From: Providencia sp. R33
Lineage (GTDB): Bacteria > Pseudomonadota > Gammaproteobacteria > Enterobacterales > Enterobacteriaceae
Length of the DNA: 64,000 bases
Direction: 5' to 3'
Assembly (NCBI RefSeq): GCF_019343475.1
Contig: NZ_CP072454.1
Span: forward strand, 1-64,000
A program made the position numbers and the translations under genes. Below, in pieces: positions 34,240 to 43,380 of the stretch. Each line of letters begins with the position of its first letter. Position 1 is the first letter of the stretch. A model generated the notes under the pieces. It ran no database searches, was not told the origin of the DNA, and saw only the letters and a program-made list of their open reading frames with translations.

Positions 34240-36864
34240 ATGTTAGACTCACTCAAAAAATACAAAAAAATCATAAATAACCATTTGATGCCCTCATACT
34301 TATTTATCTGTCTTTTTGTCATACCAAATACCTATGCCCAAGACGGGAAAGATTACTATTTTCCCTCCTCTTTAATTTCTGTTGATGCAGAGCATATTGC
34401 TGACTTAAGCACGTTTGAAAATCAAGGTTCACAATTGCCAGGAACCTATGATGTTGATGTTTATTTAAATGGTAATCTTAAATACAGAAGAAACATGACG
34501 TTTGTTAAAGAGCAGCACTGCCAAGAGCAACATACACATGTATCTACAACAACGGACCCTACAGGGTTGATGCCGTTGTTAACCAAACAAGACCTTACTG
34601 AACTGGGAGTGAATACGGAAACATCTGCATTCACTCAATCAGAGGATGATCAGTGCATTAATATCGCCCAACTGATCCCTAATGCGCATACCGAATTTGA
34701 TTTCCCTAAAATGAAATTAAATATCAGTATTCCACAGATAGCATTAAGTCATATAGCCAAAGATGAAATTTCAACAAATCAATGGGATGACGGAATTAAT
34801 GCATTATTTACCAGCTATACATTAGGCATTACAGATAACCAATATAAGCATGATTTCAGTAAAAACAGTTACTTAAACCTAAGGAATGGCATCAATATAG
34901 GTAGTTGGCGGTATCGAGACAACCGCACATGGACTCGCTATACAAGCAAACATAACCAAGAAAGCCACTGGCAATATCTGAACAGCTATGTCGAACGCGG
35001 GATTATTCCTTGGCGTAGTCGATTAGTTTTAGGGGATAGCACGACCAATAACACAGTCTTCGATTCACTGACTTTTCGCGGTGTGCAATTAAGAACTGAC
35101 GAAAGCATGTATCCAGCAAGCCAACAAGGGTTTTCGCCTATTATTCGAGGTGTTGCAAACAGTAATGCCACCCTTGAGATTCGCCAAAATAATTATTTAA
35201 TTTACCAAGCTAATGTCGCGCCGGGTGAATTTGCCATTACTGACTTAAATTCCTTGAACTCAAGCGGTGATTTGCAAGTCAGTATTCTTGAAGCTAACGG
35301 TGATATTCAATCCTTTATTGTGCCCTATGCCTCTGTCCCAGTGCTATTACGAGAAGGTCGAATGAGCTATAGCCTAACCGCCGGTGAATTTCGCTCTGAT
35401 AACAGCCATTATGATACAACCCAATTTGGCGAAACTACGCTTATCTGGGGAGCATCTTCCTTAACCACACTTTATGGCGGCATTCAGTATGCCCAAAACT
35501 ACTTGTCCGGTGCGATCGGCACGGGCTTTAACTTAGGCACATGGGGGGCATTTTCAGCTGATATTACCCATGCAAATAGCCAATTAACCGATGGAAGCCG
35601 CTATCAAGGGCAATCATTACGATTTCTCTACGCACGCGCATTCCCTGAAACGGGTACAAATATTCAATTAACCGGATATCGATATTCAACTCGGGGTTAT
35701 TACACCTTACAAGAAACGTCACTGAATCGAATGTCCGGTTGGTTATCCCAGAATGAAAGTGTTGATTCCGATGGGGAACTTAAAACCAACAATACTGATT
35801 ACTTTAATCTTTACAATAACAAGCGCGAAAGAATACAAACCAATATCTCACAAAAAATAACAGGCATTGGTTCTATTTATTTAACGGGAGTCCGCCAAAG
35901 TTTTTGGGAACAAAATGGCAGCTCTGTTTCCATACAATCAGGATTAAGTAGCCAAATTGGCGATATCAATTACACGCTCTCATATGGGCTAAATAAAAAT
36001 ATTGATCAGTACGATGTCAAAACGACAGATAGGAATATTTTCTTAACGGTTTCCATTCCGTTGCAAAAATGGTTACCTCAAGGAGTACCGCCGATGTATG
36101 CCTCTTATAGTGCTAACCATGATAACCAAGGAGAGTTAATCCAGCAAACTAGCCTAAGCGGAAGTTTCCTGCCACAACAAAACCTGAATTGGAACGTAGC
36201 TCAAGGTTATTCCTCAAGTAATGGAAATGACGGAAACCTCAACTTAGCGTATCAAGGTGGCTATGGAAATACACAAGTGGGTTATAGCTACGGCAAGGAT
36301 TACCGCAAGATCTCAACGGGTCTTTCGGGCGCAGTGACTTTGCATTCTGACGGTGTCATTTTTAGCCAGCCTCTTGGTGAGACCAATATTCTGATTTCGG
36401 CACCGGGAGCCAGTGATATCCCCGTTGAGCACACGAGTGGCGTTAAGACGGATTGGTTCGGTTACACCATCAAACCTTACGCAACCCCATATCGTTTAAA
36501 CCGCGTTGCATTAGACAGTAGCGAGTTAGATGAACAAACGGAAATTGAAAACAGCGTTCTAACAACGGTGCCCACTCGCGGCGCTATCGTCAAAGCAAAT
36601 TTTGTCACTCGTCAAGGTGCTCGAGCACTGGTTCGCATTGTAAAAAATGGCAAAAATCTGCCTTTCGGTACCTTAATTTCAATTGGGCATCAAACATCCA
36701 TTGTGAATGATGATGGTCAGGTTTATTTGTCTGGGCTAGAACCTTCAGGCGAACTCATCGCTAAGTGGGGACATGATGATGAAAATCAGTGCCGAGCCAC
36801 CTATTCACTACTTCAAAATACAGATCAGCAATCAGTAGCAAAATTTAATATTTATTGTCAATGA
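34240..36864 (+). CDS. Outer membrane fimbrial usher, operon 3
   Basis: About 874 residues from ATG 34240, chosen for AAGG seven bases upstream; the open frame extends back to 34153 inside the chaperone gene. Signal peptide ends NTYAQ. The N-terminal domain reads YYFPSSLISVDAEHIADLSTFENQGSQLPGTYDVDVYLNG; later come SFDSLTFRGVQL-like and SPIIRGVANSNATLEIRQN blocks and a C-terminal domain with LSGLEPSGELIAKWG and the Cys pair in QCRATYS...IYC. It is clearly diverged from the other two ushers. Confidence 0.94.
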   Translation: MLDSLKKYKKIINNHLMPSYLFICLFVIPNTYAQDGKDYYFPSSLISVDAEHIADLSTFENQGSQLPGTYDVDVYLNGNLKYRRNMTFVKEQHCQEQHTHVSTTTDPTGLMPLLTKQDLTELGVNTETSAFTQSEDDQCINIAQLIPNAHTEFDFPKMKLNISIPQIALSHIAKDEISTNQWDDGINALFTSYTLGITDNQYKHDFSKNSYLNLRNGINIGSWRYRDNRTWTRYTSKHNQESHWQYLNSYVERGIIPWRSRLVLGDSTTNNTVFDSLTFRGVQLRTDESMYPASQQGFSPIIRGVANSNATLEIRQNNYLIYQANVAPGEFAITDLNSLNSSGDLQVSILEANGDIQSFIVPYASVPVLLREGRMSYSLTAGEFRSDNSHYDTTQFGETTLIWGASSLTTLYGGIQYAQNYLSGAIGTGFNLGTWGAFSADITHANSQLTDGSRYQGQSLRFLYARAFPETGTNIQLTGYRYSTRGYYTLQETSLNRMSGWLSQNESVDSDGELKTNNTDYFNLYNNKRERIQTNISQKITGIGSIYLTGVRQSFWEQNGSSVSIQSGLSSQIGDINYTLSYGLNKNIDQYDVKTTDRNIFLTVSIPLQKWLPQGVPPMYASYSANHDNQGELIQQTSLSGSFLPQQNLNWNVAQGYSSSNGNDGNLNLAYQGGYGNTQVGYSYGKDYRKISTGLSGAVTLHSDGVIFSQPLGETNILISAPGASDIPVEHTSGVKTDWFGYTIKPYATPYRLNRVALDSSELDEQTEIENSVLTTVPTRGAIVKANFVTRQGARALVRIVKNGKNLPFGTLISIGHQTSIVNDDGQVYLSGLEPSGELIAKWGHDDENQCRATYSLLQNTDQQSVAKFNIYCQ

Positions 36865-36896
36865 AAATTTAATATTGTTTTTATATAGGACTAATT

Positions 36897-37418
36897 ATGC
36901 ATTTTTTTATAAAACGTTTGTTTCGAATAATAATTATTGCTTTATTTACTAATCAGTTAATATTTAATTTAGCCATAGCTGCTCAAGCAACAAGCACTGT
37001 TAATATAAAAGCTACTGTAGTTGCTTCGTGCACATTTGTAGCTCCTGAAACAGTCACGTTAGCAGATATACCTAGTAGTGAGTTTGTAAATAAAGTAACT
37101 GGAGATTACTTGAATAATTATTCAAAAAAATTTAATTTAGTATCTAATTGCACTGGAGCAGATAAGTATAAATATACACTTACGGCTATTGAAAGTGATG
37201 CGACATGTATCAAAACCAATACTAACTTTATGCGTTATTGTTTACGATTTGAAGATAAATATATCGATTTATCTTCAGGTTCTTTTAGTATAGAAAGAGC
37301 TAATTTTCAAGGTGATGACATTACAATAATAGAGGTCGTGCCACAAGTCGGGGCAACTAATATAGCACCTGTAGGTGAAGTGAGTGGACAAATCACAGTA
37401 AAAATTGAGCCCATATAA
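36897..37418 (+). CDS. Minor pilin-like subunit, operon 3
   Basis: One hundred and seventy-three residues with a signal peptide (RLFRIIIIALFTNQLIF, cleavage near AIAA). The mature part is short, with STVNIKATVVASCTFVAPETVTLADI, a Cys partner in VSNCTGADK, and an extra Cys pair near CIKTNTNFMRYC. It ends in a beta-rich segment without the usual terminal Tyr. Its position after the usher suggests an adaptor or tip component. Confidence 0.72.
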   Translation: MHFFIKRLFRIIIIALFTNQLIFNLAIAAQATSTVNIKATVVASCTFVAPETVTLADIPSSEFVNKVTGDYLNNYSKKFNLVSNCTGADKYKYTLTAIESDATCIKTNTNFMRYCLRFEDKYIDLSSGSFSIERANFQGDDITIIEVVPQVGATNIAPVGEVSGQITVKIEPI

Positions 37419-37472
37419 TTTTGCATAAATGTATAAAACCGTTTAATATAAAAAACCAAATAGGATATTGAC

Positions 37473-38285
37473 ATGAAATTTAATTTAGACTTGCTTTCTA
37501 AGTATACTTTTTTCTTTTGTTTTTTTTTTCATCCAAAGATATACTCTGATACTATATTTTCAATTGGTAGCGAAACTACTATGAGCGGTGTTACCTTGCC
37601 TCACAAGAATAGTGCTATCACTAAAGATATTAAAGTGAGCTTTTTAGGATTAAGCAGACAAAGTCAAGTTACACTTTCATGTTGGCCAAGCTTTGATAGT
37701 ATGGTAAGAAATTTCAATTCAGGTATATCCGCAACAACATCAGTAAATTTAAGCCCTGAAATTTCTATTGAAAATAGTAATGCAACCTTAGCTAATCCAG
37801 GAGACCACTCTATAATCGGTATTGTTAAGCTATATAGTACACGCGGGTTTGATAATATTTCAGTTGACGCATATTGTACAGCCATGCCCATTAATACTGA
37901 ATATCCGTTTTCTCCCGAGGAAATAACATATAATATCTGGCATATTATTGGTAGTAGTAATGCATATGCTTATATTGAAACGCCTTCTTTAATTGATTTA
38001 GGGACGTGTAACCCACAATCGGCTATTAATCAAATAATACCAGTAACAGTTAATTCAAAAGGAAATGTAGGACTAATACCTAAAATTAGCCTTACCATAT
38101 CATCCGATGATTTACCCGACGATTTTGGTATATTTATAGGTCAAACTAATTTTTTAAATAATGGATCATATGAAATGAAAGGAAAACCTGAAAACCTATT
38201 GATAGAAAGTGAAATTAAAGGATATTGCCCCAAAATAGCAGGGGAATATATTTGGAATGTAAAATATACTTACACGTATAATTAA
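37473..38285 (+). CDS. Putative tip subunit or adhesin, operon 3
   Basis: Two hundred and seventy residues, secreted (leader YTFFFCFFFHPKIYSD). I do not recognise a domain. It is larger than a pilin and has Cys residues in TLSCWPS, DAYCTAM, DLGTCNP and KGYCPKIA, and it ends YTYTYN. Last gene of operon 3, followed by a terminator; size, export signal and position argue for a tip protein carrying the binding function. It shares no obvious motif with the FimH-like protein of operon 2. Confidence 0.6.
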   Translation: MKFNLDLLSKYTFFFCFFFHPKIYSDTIFSIGSETTMSGVTLPHKNSAITKDIKVSFLGLSRQSQVTLSCWPSFDSMVRNFNSGISATTSVNLSPEISIENSNATLANPGDHSIIGIVKLYSTRGFDNISVDAYCTAMPINTEYPFSPEEITYNIWHIIGSSNAYAYIETPSLIDLGTCNPQSAINQIIPVTVNSKGNVGLIPKISLTISSDDLPDDFGIFIGQTNFLNNGSYEMKGKPENLLIESEIKGYCPKIAGEYIWNVKYTYTYN

Positions 38286-38293
38286 CACCACCT

Positions 38294-38314
38294 CCGCTCT
38301 TAAGGGCGGGGTTT
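38294..38314 (+). terminator. Rho-independent terminator of fimbrial operon 3
   Basis: Stem CCGCTC/GGGCGG (one G-U pair) with loop TTAA, followed by GGTTTT, 9 bases after the last stop of operon 3. It is short but GC-rich in an AT-rich setting. Confidence 0.65.
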
Positions 38315-38871
38315 TACCACATCACATATAGGATAATACTCATAAAATGTTTACTTGCATCTTCATGAAATACGATAAGAATACAGTCAGACAAGCTTTT
38401 TCATAAACATTAAGAGCCAAATCCAATTTTCCCCTTACTCCTTGTTAACTCTTGATATTATAGATCTCGATAAGAAATGTTGATTTTAAAATCAAATTCA
38501 AAATTTGCCTAACAGATTTTTTATTTTACGAGTTATCCGTATCATTTGTTGTTTATTCAAATTTTTTCAAGTATCAATCAATGTTGATTTTTTACGCCAA
38601 ATAGCGTCTATAAGTCATTCATCCTTCCAATCCAGCAATAACTTTTTCTTTTGTTTATGAGCGTTCGCATTGTGCTACTGCACCGAATATATGAAACAAT
38701 ATAAGCGCATCATAAACCTCGTATTTTAATAGTCTAGCTCTAGCAATAATATGGAGAGCATAAAAAAGAGTGGGGTATCACTTTAATCAATTAGTATGAT
38801 CGTTCTCGTATTGATTGTGGCAAAGGGGAAATCATGTCTGTCTATAAGGTCAAAGTGGAGTGTTTATTAAC
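38315..38871. other. Gene-free interval between operon 3 and the IS6 junction
   Basis: No supported coding sequence; AT-rich with scattered stops in all frames. It is probably ancestral spacer on the inner side of the right-hand IS6 copy. Confidence 0.4.
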
Positions 38872-39091
38872 ATGAAATTGATTGACTATATTGAAGCCGT
38901 TTATGGGTGTGATCGGGGAAATAAGGCGGCTTTTCTTAAGGCTAACCCCCGAATTTTACCTCAAGAACTCAGTCGTTGGTTAAAAGCGCAGCTCAAAATC
39001 AATCCCCTAACGGGGGAAATTTATAAACCCGTTTCACGAACCGTTAGCATTCCCGATAACGCCGTTTTACCGGGTGCGCTCTTATCTGATT
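38872..39091 (+). pseudogene. Small HTH-like protein truncated by IS6
   Basis: The frame starts at ATG 38872 (GTG 38860 also possible) and reads MKLIDYIEAVYGCDRGNKAAFLKANPRI, LPQELSRWLKAQLKINPLTGEIYKP and on to ALLSD, where the IS6 end at 39092 replaces the rest; the fused frame stops at 39108 after five IS-encoded residues. The GNKAAFLK...LPQELSRWLKA pattern looks like a Cro-type helix-turn-helix. It probably was a small plasmid or phage-type regulator; its missing end is not found nearby. Confidence 0.6.
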
Positions 39092-39953
39092 GGGCTTGTT
39101 GCAAATAATAAATTAGCGCGTTTTTTGCTCAGAGTTCATTGGATGTTTCAGGCTAAAACTGTCTCCACATTGAATAATCGATTCATAAAGGCAGATCGCT
39201 CCCGCACCCGTAATTTAGCTTCGCCACGACGTAACCAGTCATCGAATTGACCTTTATTTAGTTTTCGCAACGTTTCAAATCCTTGGATCGTTGACCAAGC
39301 CCGCTTCGCCGATTTGAAACCGCCCGTGGCAACAATCAATTTTTTAATCGGGGCGTGATCCGATTCAATGCGGTTGTTGAGGGTTTTAATTTGCCGTTGT
39401 TTTACGTCAGCCCGGAGTTTCCCTTCTTTAATTAAGCGAGCTATGGCGTAACCGTAAGCTGCATGCTTATCGGTATTTAAGGTTTTTGGTTGCCGCTCGG
39501 AGCGATAAGGTTTTAATACGCGCTTGAGAAATGAATAGGCAGCATAACGGTTACGTTTGGGTGAAAAGTAAACATCCAGCGTATCTCCGTATTTATCTAT
39601 TGCACGGTAAAGATAAAACCATTTTCCGTTCACTTTGACGTAAGTTTCATCGAGCTGCCAAGATGAAATGGCCCGAATGAATTGATATTTTTTGAGTTTT
39701 TTACGGAGAATGGGTGCATATTCAATAAACCAGCGATAAATCGTTGAACGGTGAACCGAAATCCCCCGTTCAGCCAGCATATCACTGACGTTGGCATAGC
39801 TTAACGGTGTGGAGCCATACCAACGTAAGCACCAAAGGATGATCGTGGGAGCAAAATGTTTCCATTTAAACTCGTTTGATGGCATGAGTTTATCCTAAAG
39901 CGATGATTAATACCGTGAGTGTTTCTCATTTAGGTAATTTTTGCAACAAGCCC
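39092..39953 (-). mobile_element. IS6-family insertion sequence, copy 2 (862 bp)
   Basis: Same termini and length as copy 1 at 7985-8846, same orientation, differing at one base that I could find (39493). The flanking 8-mers ATCTGATT (left) and TTATTATG (right) do not match, so it lacks a target duplication. It truncates an HTH-like gene on the left and abuts an IS91-like fragment on the right. With copy 1 it brackets 30.2 kb that holds all three fimbrial operons. Confidence 0.92.
39148..39885 (-). CDS. IS6-family DDE transposase, copy 2
   Basis: A 245-residue protein with the same predicted sequence as the copy at 8041-8778; the one nucleotide difference is silent. The motifs LDETYVKVNGKW, NTDKHAAYG and NRIESDHAPIK supply the DDE triad. 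It appears intact, so either copy could drive formation of a circular translocatable unit containing the fimbrial region. Confidence 0.93.
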   Translation of the reverse strand: MPSNEFKWKHFAPTIILWCLRWYGSTPLSYANVSDMLAERGISVHRSTIYRWFIEYAPILRKKLKKYQFIRAISSWQLDETYVKVNGKWFYLYRAIDKYGDTLDVYFSPKRNRYAAYSFLKRVLKPYRSERQPKTLNTDKHAAYGYAIARLIKEGKLRADVKQRQIKTLNNRIESDHAPIKKLIVATGGFKSAKRAWSTIQGFETLRKLNKGQFDDWLRRGEAKLRVRERSAFMNRLFNVETVLA

Positions 39954-40278
39954 TTATTATGACCACCATAGCCAACAATACCGACGACAGACCTTATCCC
40001 AAGAAGAAATGATACGACGTTATGTCAGTCATATCCCTGCTCGCCATTTTAAGATGATCCGCTATTACGGTTTTTTAGCCAATCGCAAACGCGGCTGTTT
40101 ATTACCTAAGGTGTATGATGCATTGGATATCATGTCCCCTAGCGTACCCGAAAAACCGGGCTTTGCGGCACTGATGAAAGGGTTTTTAAACACAGATCCG
40201 TACCAATGTATTTTATGTGGAAACCGACTGCGGTTTATAAGTGCGGAGAAAGGTATACACGCAGCCACTTTATTATCA
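39954..40278 (+). pseudogene. IS91-like transposase C-terminal fragment, left of Tn3 element
   Basis: Plus-strand frame beginning in IS6-adjacent sequence: YYDHHSQQYRRQTLSQEEM, IRRYVSHIPARHFKMIRYYG, FLANRKRGCLLPK, FLNTDPYQCILCGNRLRF, to AATLLS. There the transposon's left inverted repeat begins and the frame runs on a few codons (GDVSENGK). It lacks everything before the C-terminal third. It overlaps in content with the IS91-like copy on the right of the transposon, so the two cannot be halves of one interrupted gene. Confidence 0.8.
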
Positions 40279-40360
40279 GGGGACGTCTCAGAAAACGGAA
40301 AATAAAGCACGTTAAGCCCATTGCAGACGCTAGATATTGACGAGTACGTCGGGTTTTCTC

Positions 40361-40409
40361 TTGTTTGAGTTGCCTCTTGTGGTAAGATAGTAATCAATTA
40401 CTATCTTAC
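40361..40409 (+). promoter_or_regulatory. Promoter and TetR-type operator of the efflux cassette
   Basis: TTGTTT (40361-40366) and TAAGAT (40383-40388) form a -35/-10 pair with a 16-bp spacer. A perfect palindrome with 12-bp arms GTAAGATAGTAA and TTACTATCTTAC around TCAA (40382-40409) covers the -10 and start region. It is just upstream of the TetR gene, so autorepression of the whole cassette and release by a small ligand is the expected mode. Confidence 0.75.
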
Positions 40410-40420
40410 AAGGAGTGCTC

Positions 40421-41029
40421 GTGGACACCCATCCAAAGCATCTGCCGGCCGATGAACGTCGTGCCGTAACTGTCGAGTCCGTCGTGGCGCTTGCCGGTTC
40501 ACAAAACCCAAGCGAGATAACCACTGCAGCTATCGCTAAACACATGAACTTGACCCAGGGTGCGCTGTTTCGGCACTTCCCGAACAAGGAAGCCATTTGG
40601 CAGGCGGTCATGGAGTGGGTAGCAGAGCGCCTATTAGCCAGAATCGATCGATCCGCACAAGGAATCGAGTCGCCCTTGGCAGCCATGGAGGCGATGTTCA
40701 TGAGTCATATCGAATTCGTAGCTGAGCACCCAGGCGTGCCAAGAATGATGTTTGGTGAGCTTCAGCGTGCCGAATCGACACCGGCCAAGCGCATGGTGCA
40801 AACCTTGATTCAGCGCTACGGCGAACGTTTGCATCGTCTCATCGAGAAAGGCAAGGCCAGCGGCGAGTTGTCTCCCTCGCTTGACAACGAGGCGGCGGCA
40901 ACGCTGTTCATTGGCACGATCCAGGGCTTGGTCATGCAATCGCTGTTGGCGGGTGATGTGGGACGTATGCACCGCGATGCGCCGCGCGTCTTTGCAATTT
41001 ATCGGCGTGGCATAAGGAGTGCGCAATGA
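40421..41029 (+). CDS. TetR/AcrR-family repressor of the efflux cassette
   Basis: About 202 residues from GTG 40421, preceded by AGGAG at good spacing (an in-frame GTG at 40415 lies within that site). The N-terminal TetR helix-turn-helix reads ITTAAIAKHMNLTQGALFRHFPNKEAIWQAV; the remainder is the helical ligand-binding and dimer domain. Its stop overlaps the adaptor gene start (ATGA), so it is co-transcribed with the pump. The palindrome at 40382-40409 is the probable operator. Ligand unknown. Confidence 0.88.
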   Translation: MDTHPKHLPADERRAVTVESVVALAGSQNPSEITTAAIAKHMNLTQGALFRHFPNKEAIWQAVMEWVAERLLARIDRSAQGIESPLAAMEAMFMSHIEFVAEHPGVPRMMFGELQRAESTPAKRMVQTLIQRYGERLHRLIEKGKASGELSPSLDNEAAATLFIGTIQGLVMQSLLAGDVGRMHRDAPRVFAIYRRGIRSAQ

Positions 41030-42177
41030 AAAAGTTACCCTTGCAAGGCCGCACCCTGGCACTGCTTGCCGTCATCATTCCTTTGCTGGTGCTTTTTATT
41101 TATGTCGGTCTGCGATCAGGGCCGCTCGCCCCGGTCGCTGTGACGGTGGCAAGCGTGGAATCAAGGGCTATCACACCGGCGCTGTTCGGCATCGGCACGG
41201 TGGAGGCGCGCTACACCTACAAGATCGGGCCGACGTTTGCCGGGCGCGTCAAACGCCTGGAGGTGCATGTAGGCGACCAGGTCAAGGCCGGACAGGTGCT
41301 CGGCGAGATGGAGCCGGTCGACCTTGATGATCGGGTGCGCTCACAGGAGTCTGTATTCAAGCGGGCGGAAGCGGCTTTGCGCGAGGCAGAAGCCCGGCAA
41401 GCCTACGCGCAAACCCAGGCGCGCCGCTATGAGCAATTGTTTGCGGTGCGCTCGACCAGCGAGGAAATCGTCACCACCAAGCGGCAGGAACTGCAGATCG
41501 CCGATGCCGCCCTATCCGCCGCTCGGGAAGATATTGCCCGGGCACGCTCCGACCGCGAAGCACTCGTCGCGCAGCGGAGCAATCTGCGCCTGATCGCGCC
41601 GGTCGACGGTGTAGTCGCCGTGCGCGATGCCGATCCCGGCACGACCATCGTCGCGGGCCAGGCCGTGGTGGAAGTGATCGACCCCAAGAGTTTGTGGATC
41701 AATGTGCGCTTCGACCAGATCAGCGCATCGGGGCTGGCTGGGGGGCTGCCGGCTCATATCGTCCTGCGTTCGCGTGGTGGCCAGACCTTGAAAGGTCGCG
41801 TGCTGCGGGTGGAACCCAAGGCCGACGCGGTAACCGAGGAAACGCTTGCCAAGGTGACATTCGATAACAAACCAGAACCTTTGCCACCAGTGGGTGAACT
41901 GGCCGAAGTCACGGTTGACTTGCCGGCGCTCCCGGCCGCTCCACTGATCCCCAACGCTGCCGTCCAGCGTGAGGGCGACAAAGTCGGTGTCTGGCAAATC
42001 GTGGATGGTGATCTGCATTTCTCCCCGGTCAAGCTCGGCACTTCCGACCTCAATGGTTACGTGCAGGTGCGCGAAGGGCTCAAGAATGGGGACCAGGTTG
42101 TGACCTATAGCGAAAAGGCACTGACGGCGCGCAGCCGCATCCATGTGGTCGAGCATATCCCGGGAGTTTCACGATGA
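41026..42177 (+). CDS. Periplasmic adaptor (HlyD/membrane fusion family)
   Basis: A 383-residue adaptor anchored by an N-terminal transmembrane segment (LALLAVIIPLLVLFIYVGL). It has the biotinyl-lipoyl-like half-motifs (VKRLEVHVGDQVKAGQVLGEMEP and NLRLIAPVDGVVAVRDADPGTTI), a coiled-coil hairpin between them (about residues 105-190, rich in Ala, Glu, Arg), then beta-barrel and membrane-proximal domains. It bridges the inner-membrane ABC permease encoded next and the outer-membrane channel. AAGGAG precedes the ATG. Confidence 0.9.
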   Translation: MKKLPLQGRTLALLAVIIPLLVLFIYVGLRSGPLAPVAVTVASVESRAITPALFGIGTVEARYTYKIGPTFAGRVKRLEVHVGDQVKAGQVLGEMEPVDLDDRVRSQESVFKRAEAALREAEARQAYAQTQARRYEQLFAVRSTSEEIVTTKRQELQIADAALSAAREDIARARSDREALVAQRSNLRLIAPVDGVVAVRDADPGTTIVAGQAVVEVIDPKSLWINVRFDQISASGLAGGLPAHIVLRSRGGQTLKGRVLRVEPKADAVTEETLAKVTFDNKPEPLPPVGELAEVTVDLPALPAAPLIPNAAVQREGDKVGVWQIVDGDLHFSPVKLGTSDLNGYVQVREGLKNGDQVVTYSEKALTARSRIHVVEHIPGVSR

Positions 42178-43379
42178 TCAGCCTGGCCGGCCGCGACATT
42201 CTCCATGCCTGGGGGAAATTCGTCTTCACCGGCATCGGTCTGGGTCTGCTGATCGGCGTCACCCTAGTCATGGCTGGGGTGTACCGAGGCATGGTGGACG
42301 ACGGCAAGGCGTTGCTCGACAACAGTGGCGCTGACCTTTGGGTGGTGCAAAAGGATACTCTGGGTCCTTATGCGGAGTCGTCCAGCCTCAACGATGACGT
42401 GTATCGCGCCATTCTCGCCATGCCGGGAGTCTCACAGGCAGCGAACGCGACCTACCTGACCATGCAGGTACGCAAGGGCGAGAGTGATGTACGCACCATG
42501 GTGGTCGGCATCGCGCCCGGTGCGTTGGGGGCTACACCCGGATGGCCTCCTTATCTCGTCGCTGGACGCCAGATCACGCGCGGTCACTACGAGGCTGTGG
42601 CCGACATCGCCACCGGCTTCAAACTGGGAGATCGTCTTGCCATTCGCCGCAATCATTACACCGTCGTGGGGCTGACACGGCGCATGGTGTCGTCCAGCGG
42701 CGACCCGATGGTATTCATTCCGCTCAAAGATGCCCAGGAGGCCCAGTTCCTCAAGGACAACGATGCCATCTGGCAAAGCCGGCGTCGCACCGAAGCCAAC
42801 CCGGTCTTCAATCGACCCGGTGATCCAGGTTTGCTGGATGCCGTGATTGCTTCACAGAGCAGCAACGCGTTCGTCAATGCCGTGCTGGTCACTCTGAAAC
42901 CTGGTCATGCGCCGGACGAGGTTGCCGAATCCATCCAGCGCTGGAAGCGTTTGACGGTCTACACCCGGGCACAGATGGAAGACATCCTCGTCGGCAAGCT
43001 GATCGCCACCTCGGCCAAGCAGATCGGCATGTTCCTTGTGATTCTGGCCATCGTTAGCGCGGCCATCGTTGCCTTCATCATCTATTCGCTGACGATGGAC
43101 AAAATCCGTGAGATCGCGGTGTTGAAGCTCATCGGCACACGCAACCGAACCATCGCCGCGATGATCATGCAGCAGGCGCTCGCCCTGGGCGTGATTGGCT
43201 TCGTGGTCGGCAAGATCACAGCCACCTTTTCAGCACCGGCTTTTCCAAAATATGTCCTGCTCACGCCAATGGATTCTGTCGCCGGTTTTTTTGCCGTGCT
43301 CGTGATCTGCGTTCTAGCTAGCCTCGTCGCCATTCGCATAGCACTCAAGGTCGATCCGGCCGAAGCCATTGGAGGTTGA
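42174..43379 (+). CDS. ABC transporter permease, MacB/DevC (FtsX-like) type
   Basis: Four hundred and one residues with the FtsX/MacB layout: one transmembrane helix near the N-terminus, a large periplasmic domain (about residues 40-275), then three helices (QIGMFLVILAIVSAAIVAFIIYSL; MIMQQALALGVIGFVVG; SVAGFFAVLVICVLASLVAIRIAL). Such permeases work by mechanotransmission, pushing substrates from the periplasm through a TolC-like channel rather than across the inner membrane. It overlaps the adaptor stop by ATGA and precedes its ATPase by one base. Confidence 0.87.
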   Translation: MISLAGRDILHAWGKFVFTGIGLGLLIGVTLVMAGVYRGMVDDGKALLDNSGADLWVVQKDTLGPYAESSSLNDDVYRAILAMPGVSQAANATYLTMQVRKGESDVRTMVVGIAPGALGATPGWPPYLVAGRQITRGHYEAVADIATGFKLGDRLAIRRNHYTVVGLTRRMVSSSGDPMVFIPLKDAQEAQFLKDNDAIWQSRRRTEANPVFNRPGDPGLLDAVIASQSSNAFVNAVLVTLKPGHAPDEVAESIQRWKRLTVYTRAQMEDILVGKLIATSAKQIGMFLVILAIVSAAIVAFIIYSLTMDKIREIAVLKLIGTRNRTIAAMIMQQALALGVIGFVVGKITATFSAPAFPKYVLLTPMDSVAGFFAVLVICVLASLVAIRIALKVDPAEAIGG

Positions 43380-43380
43380 G

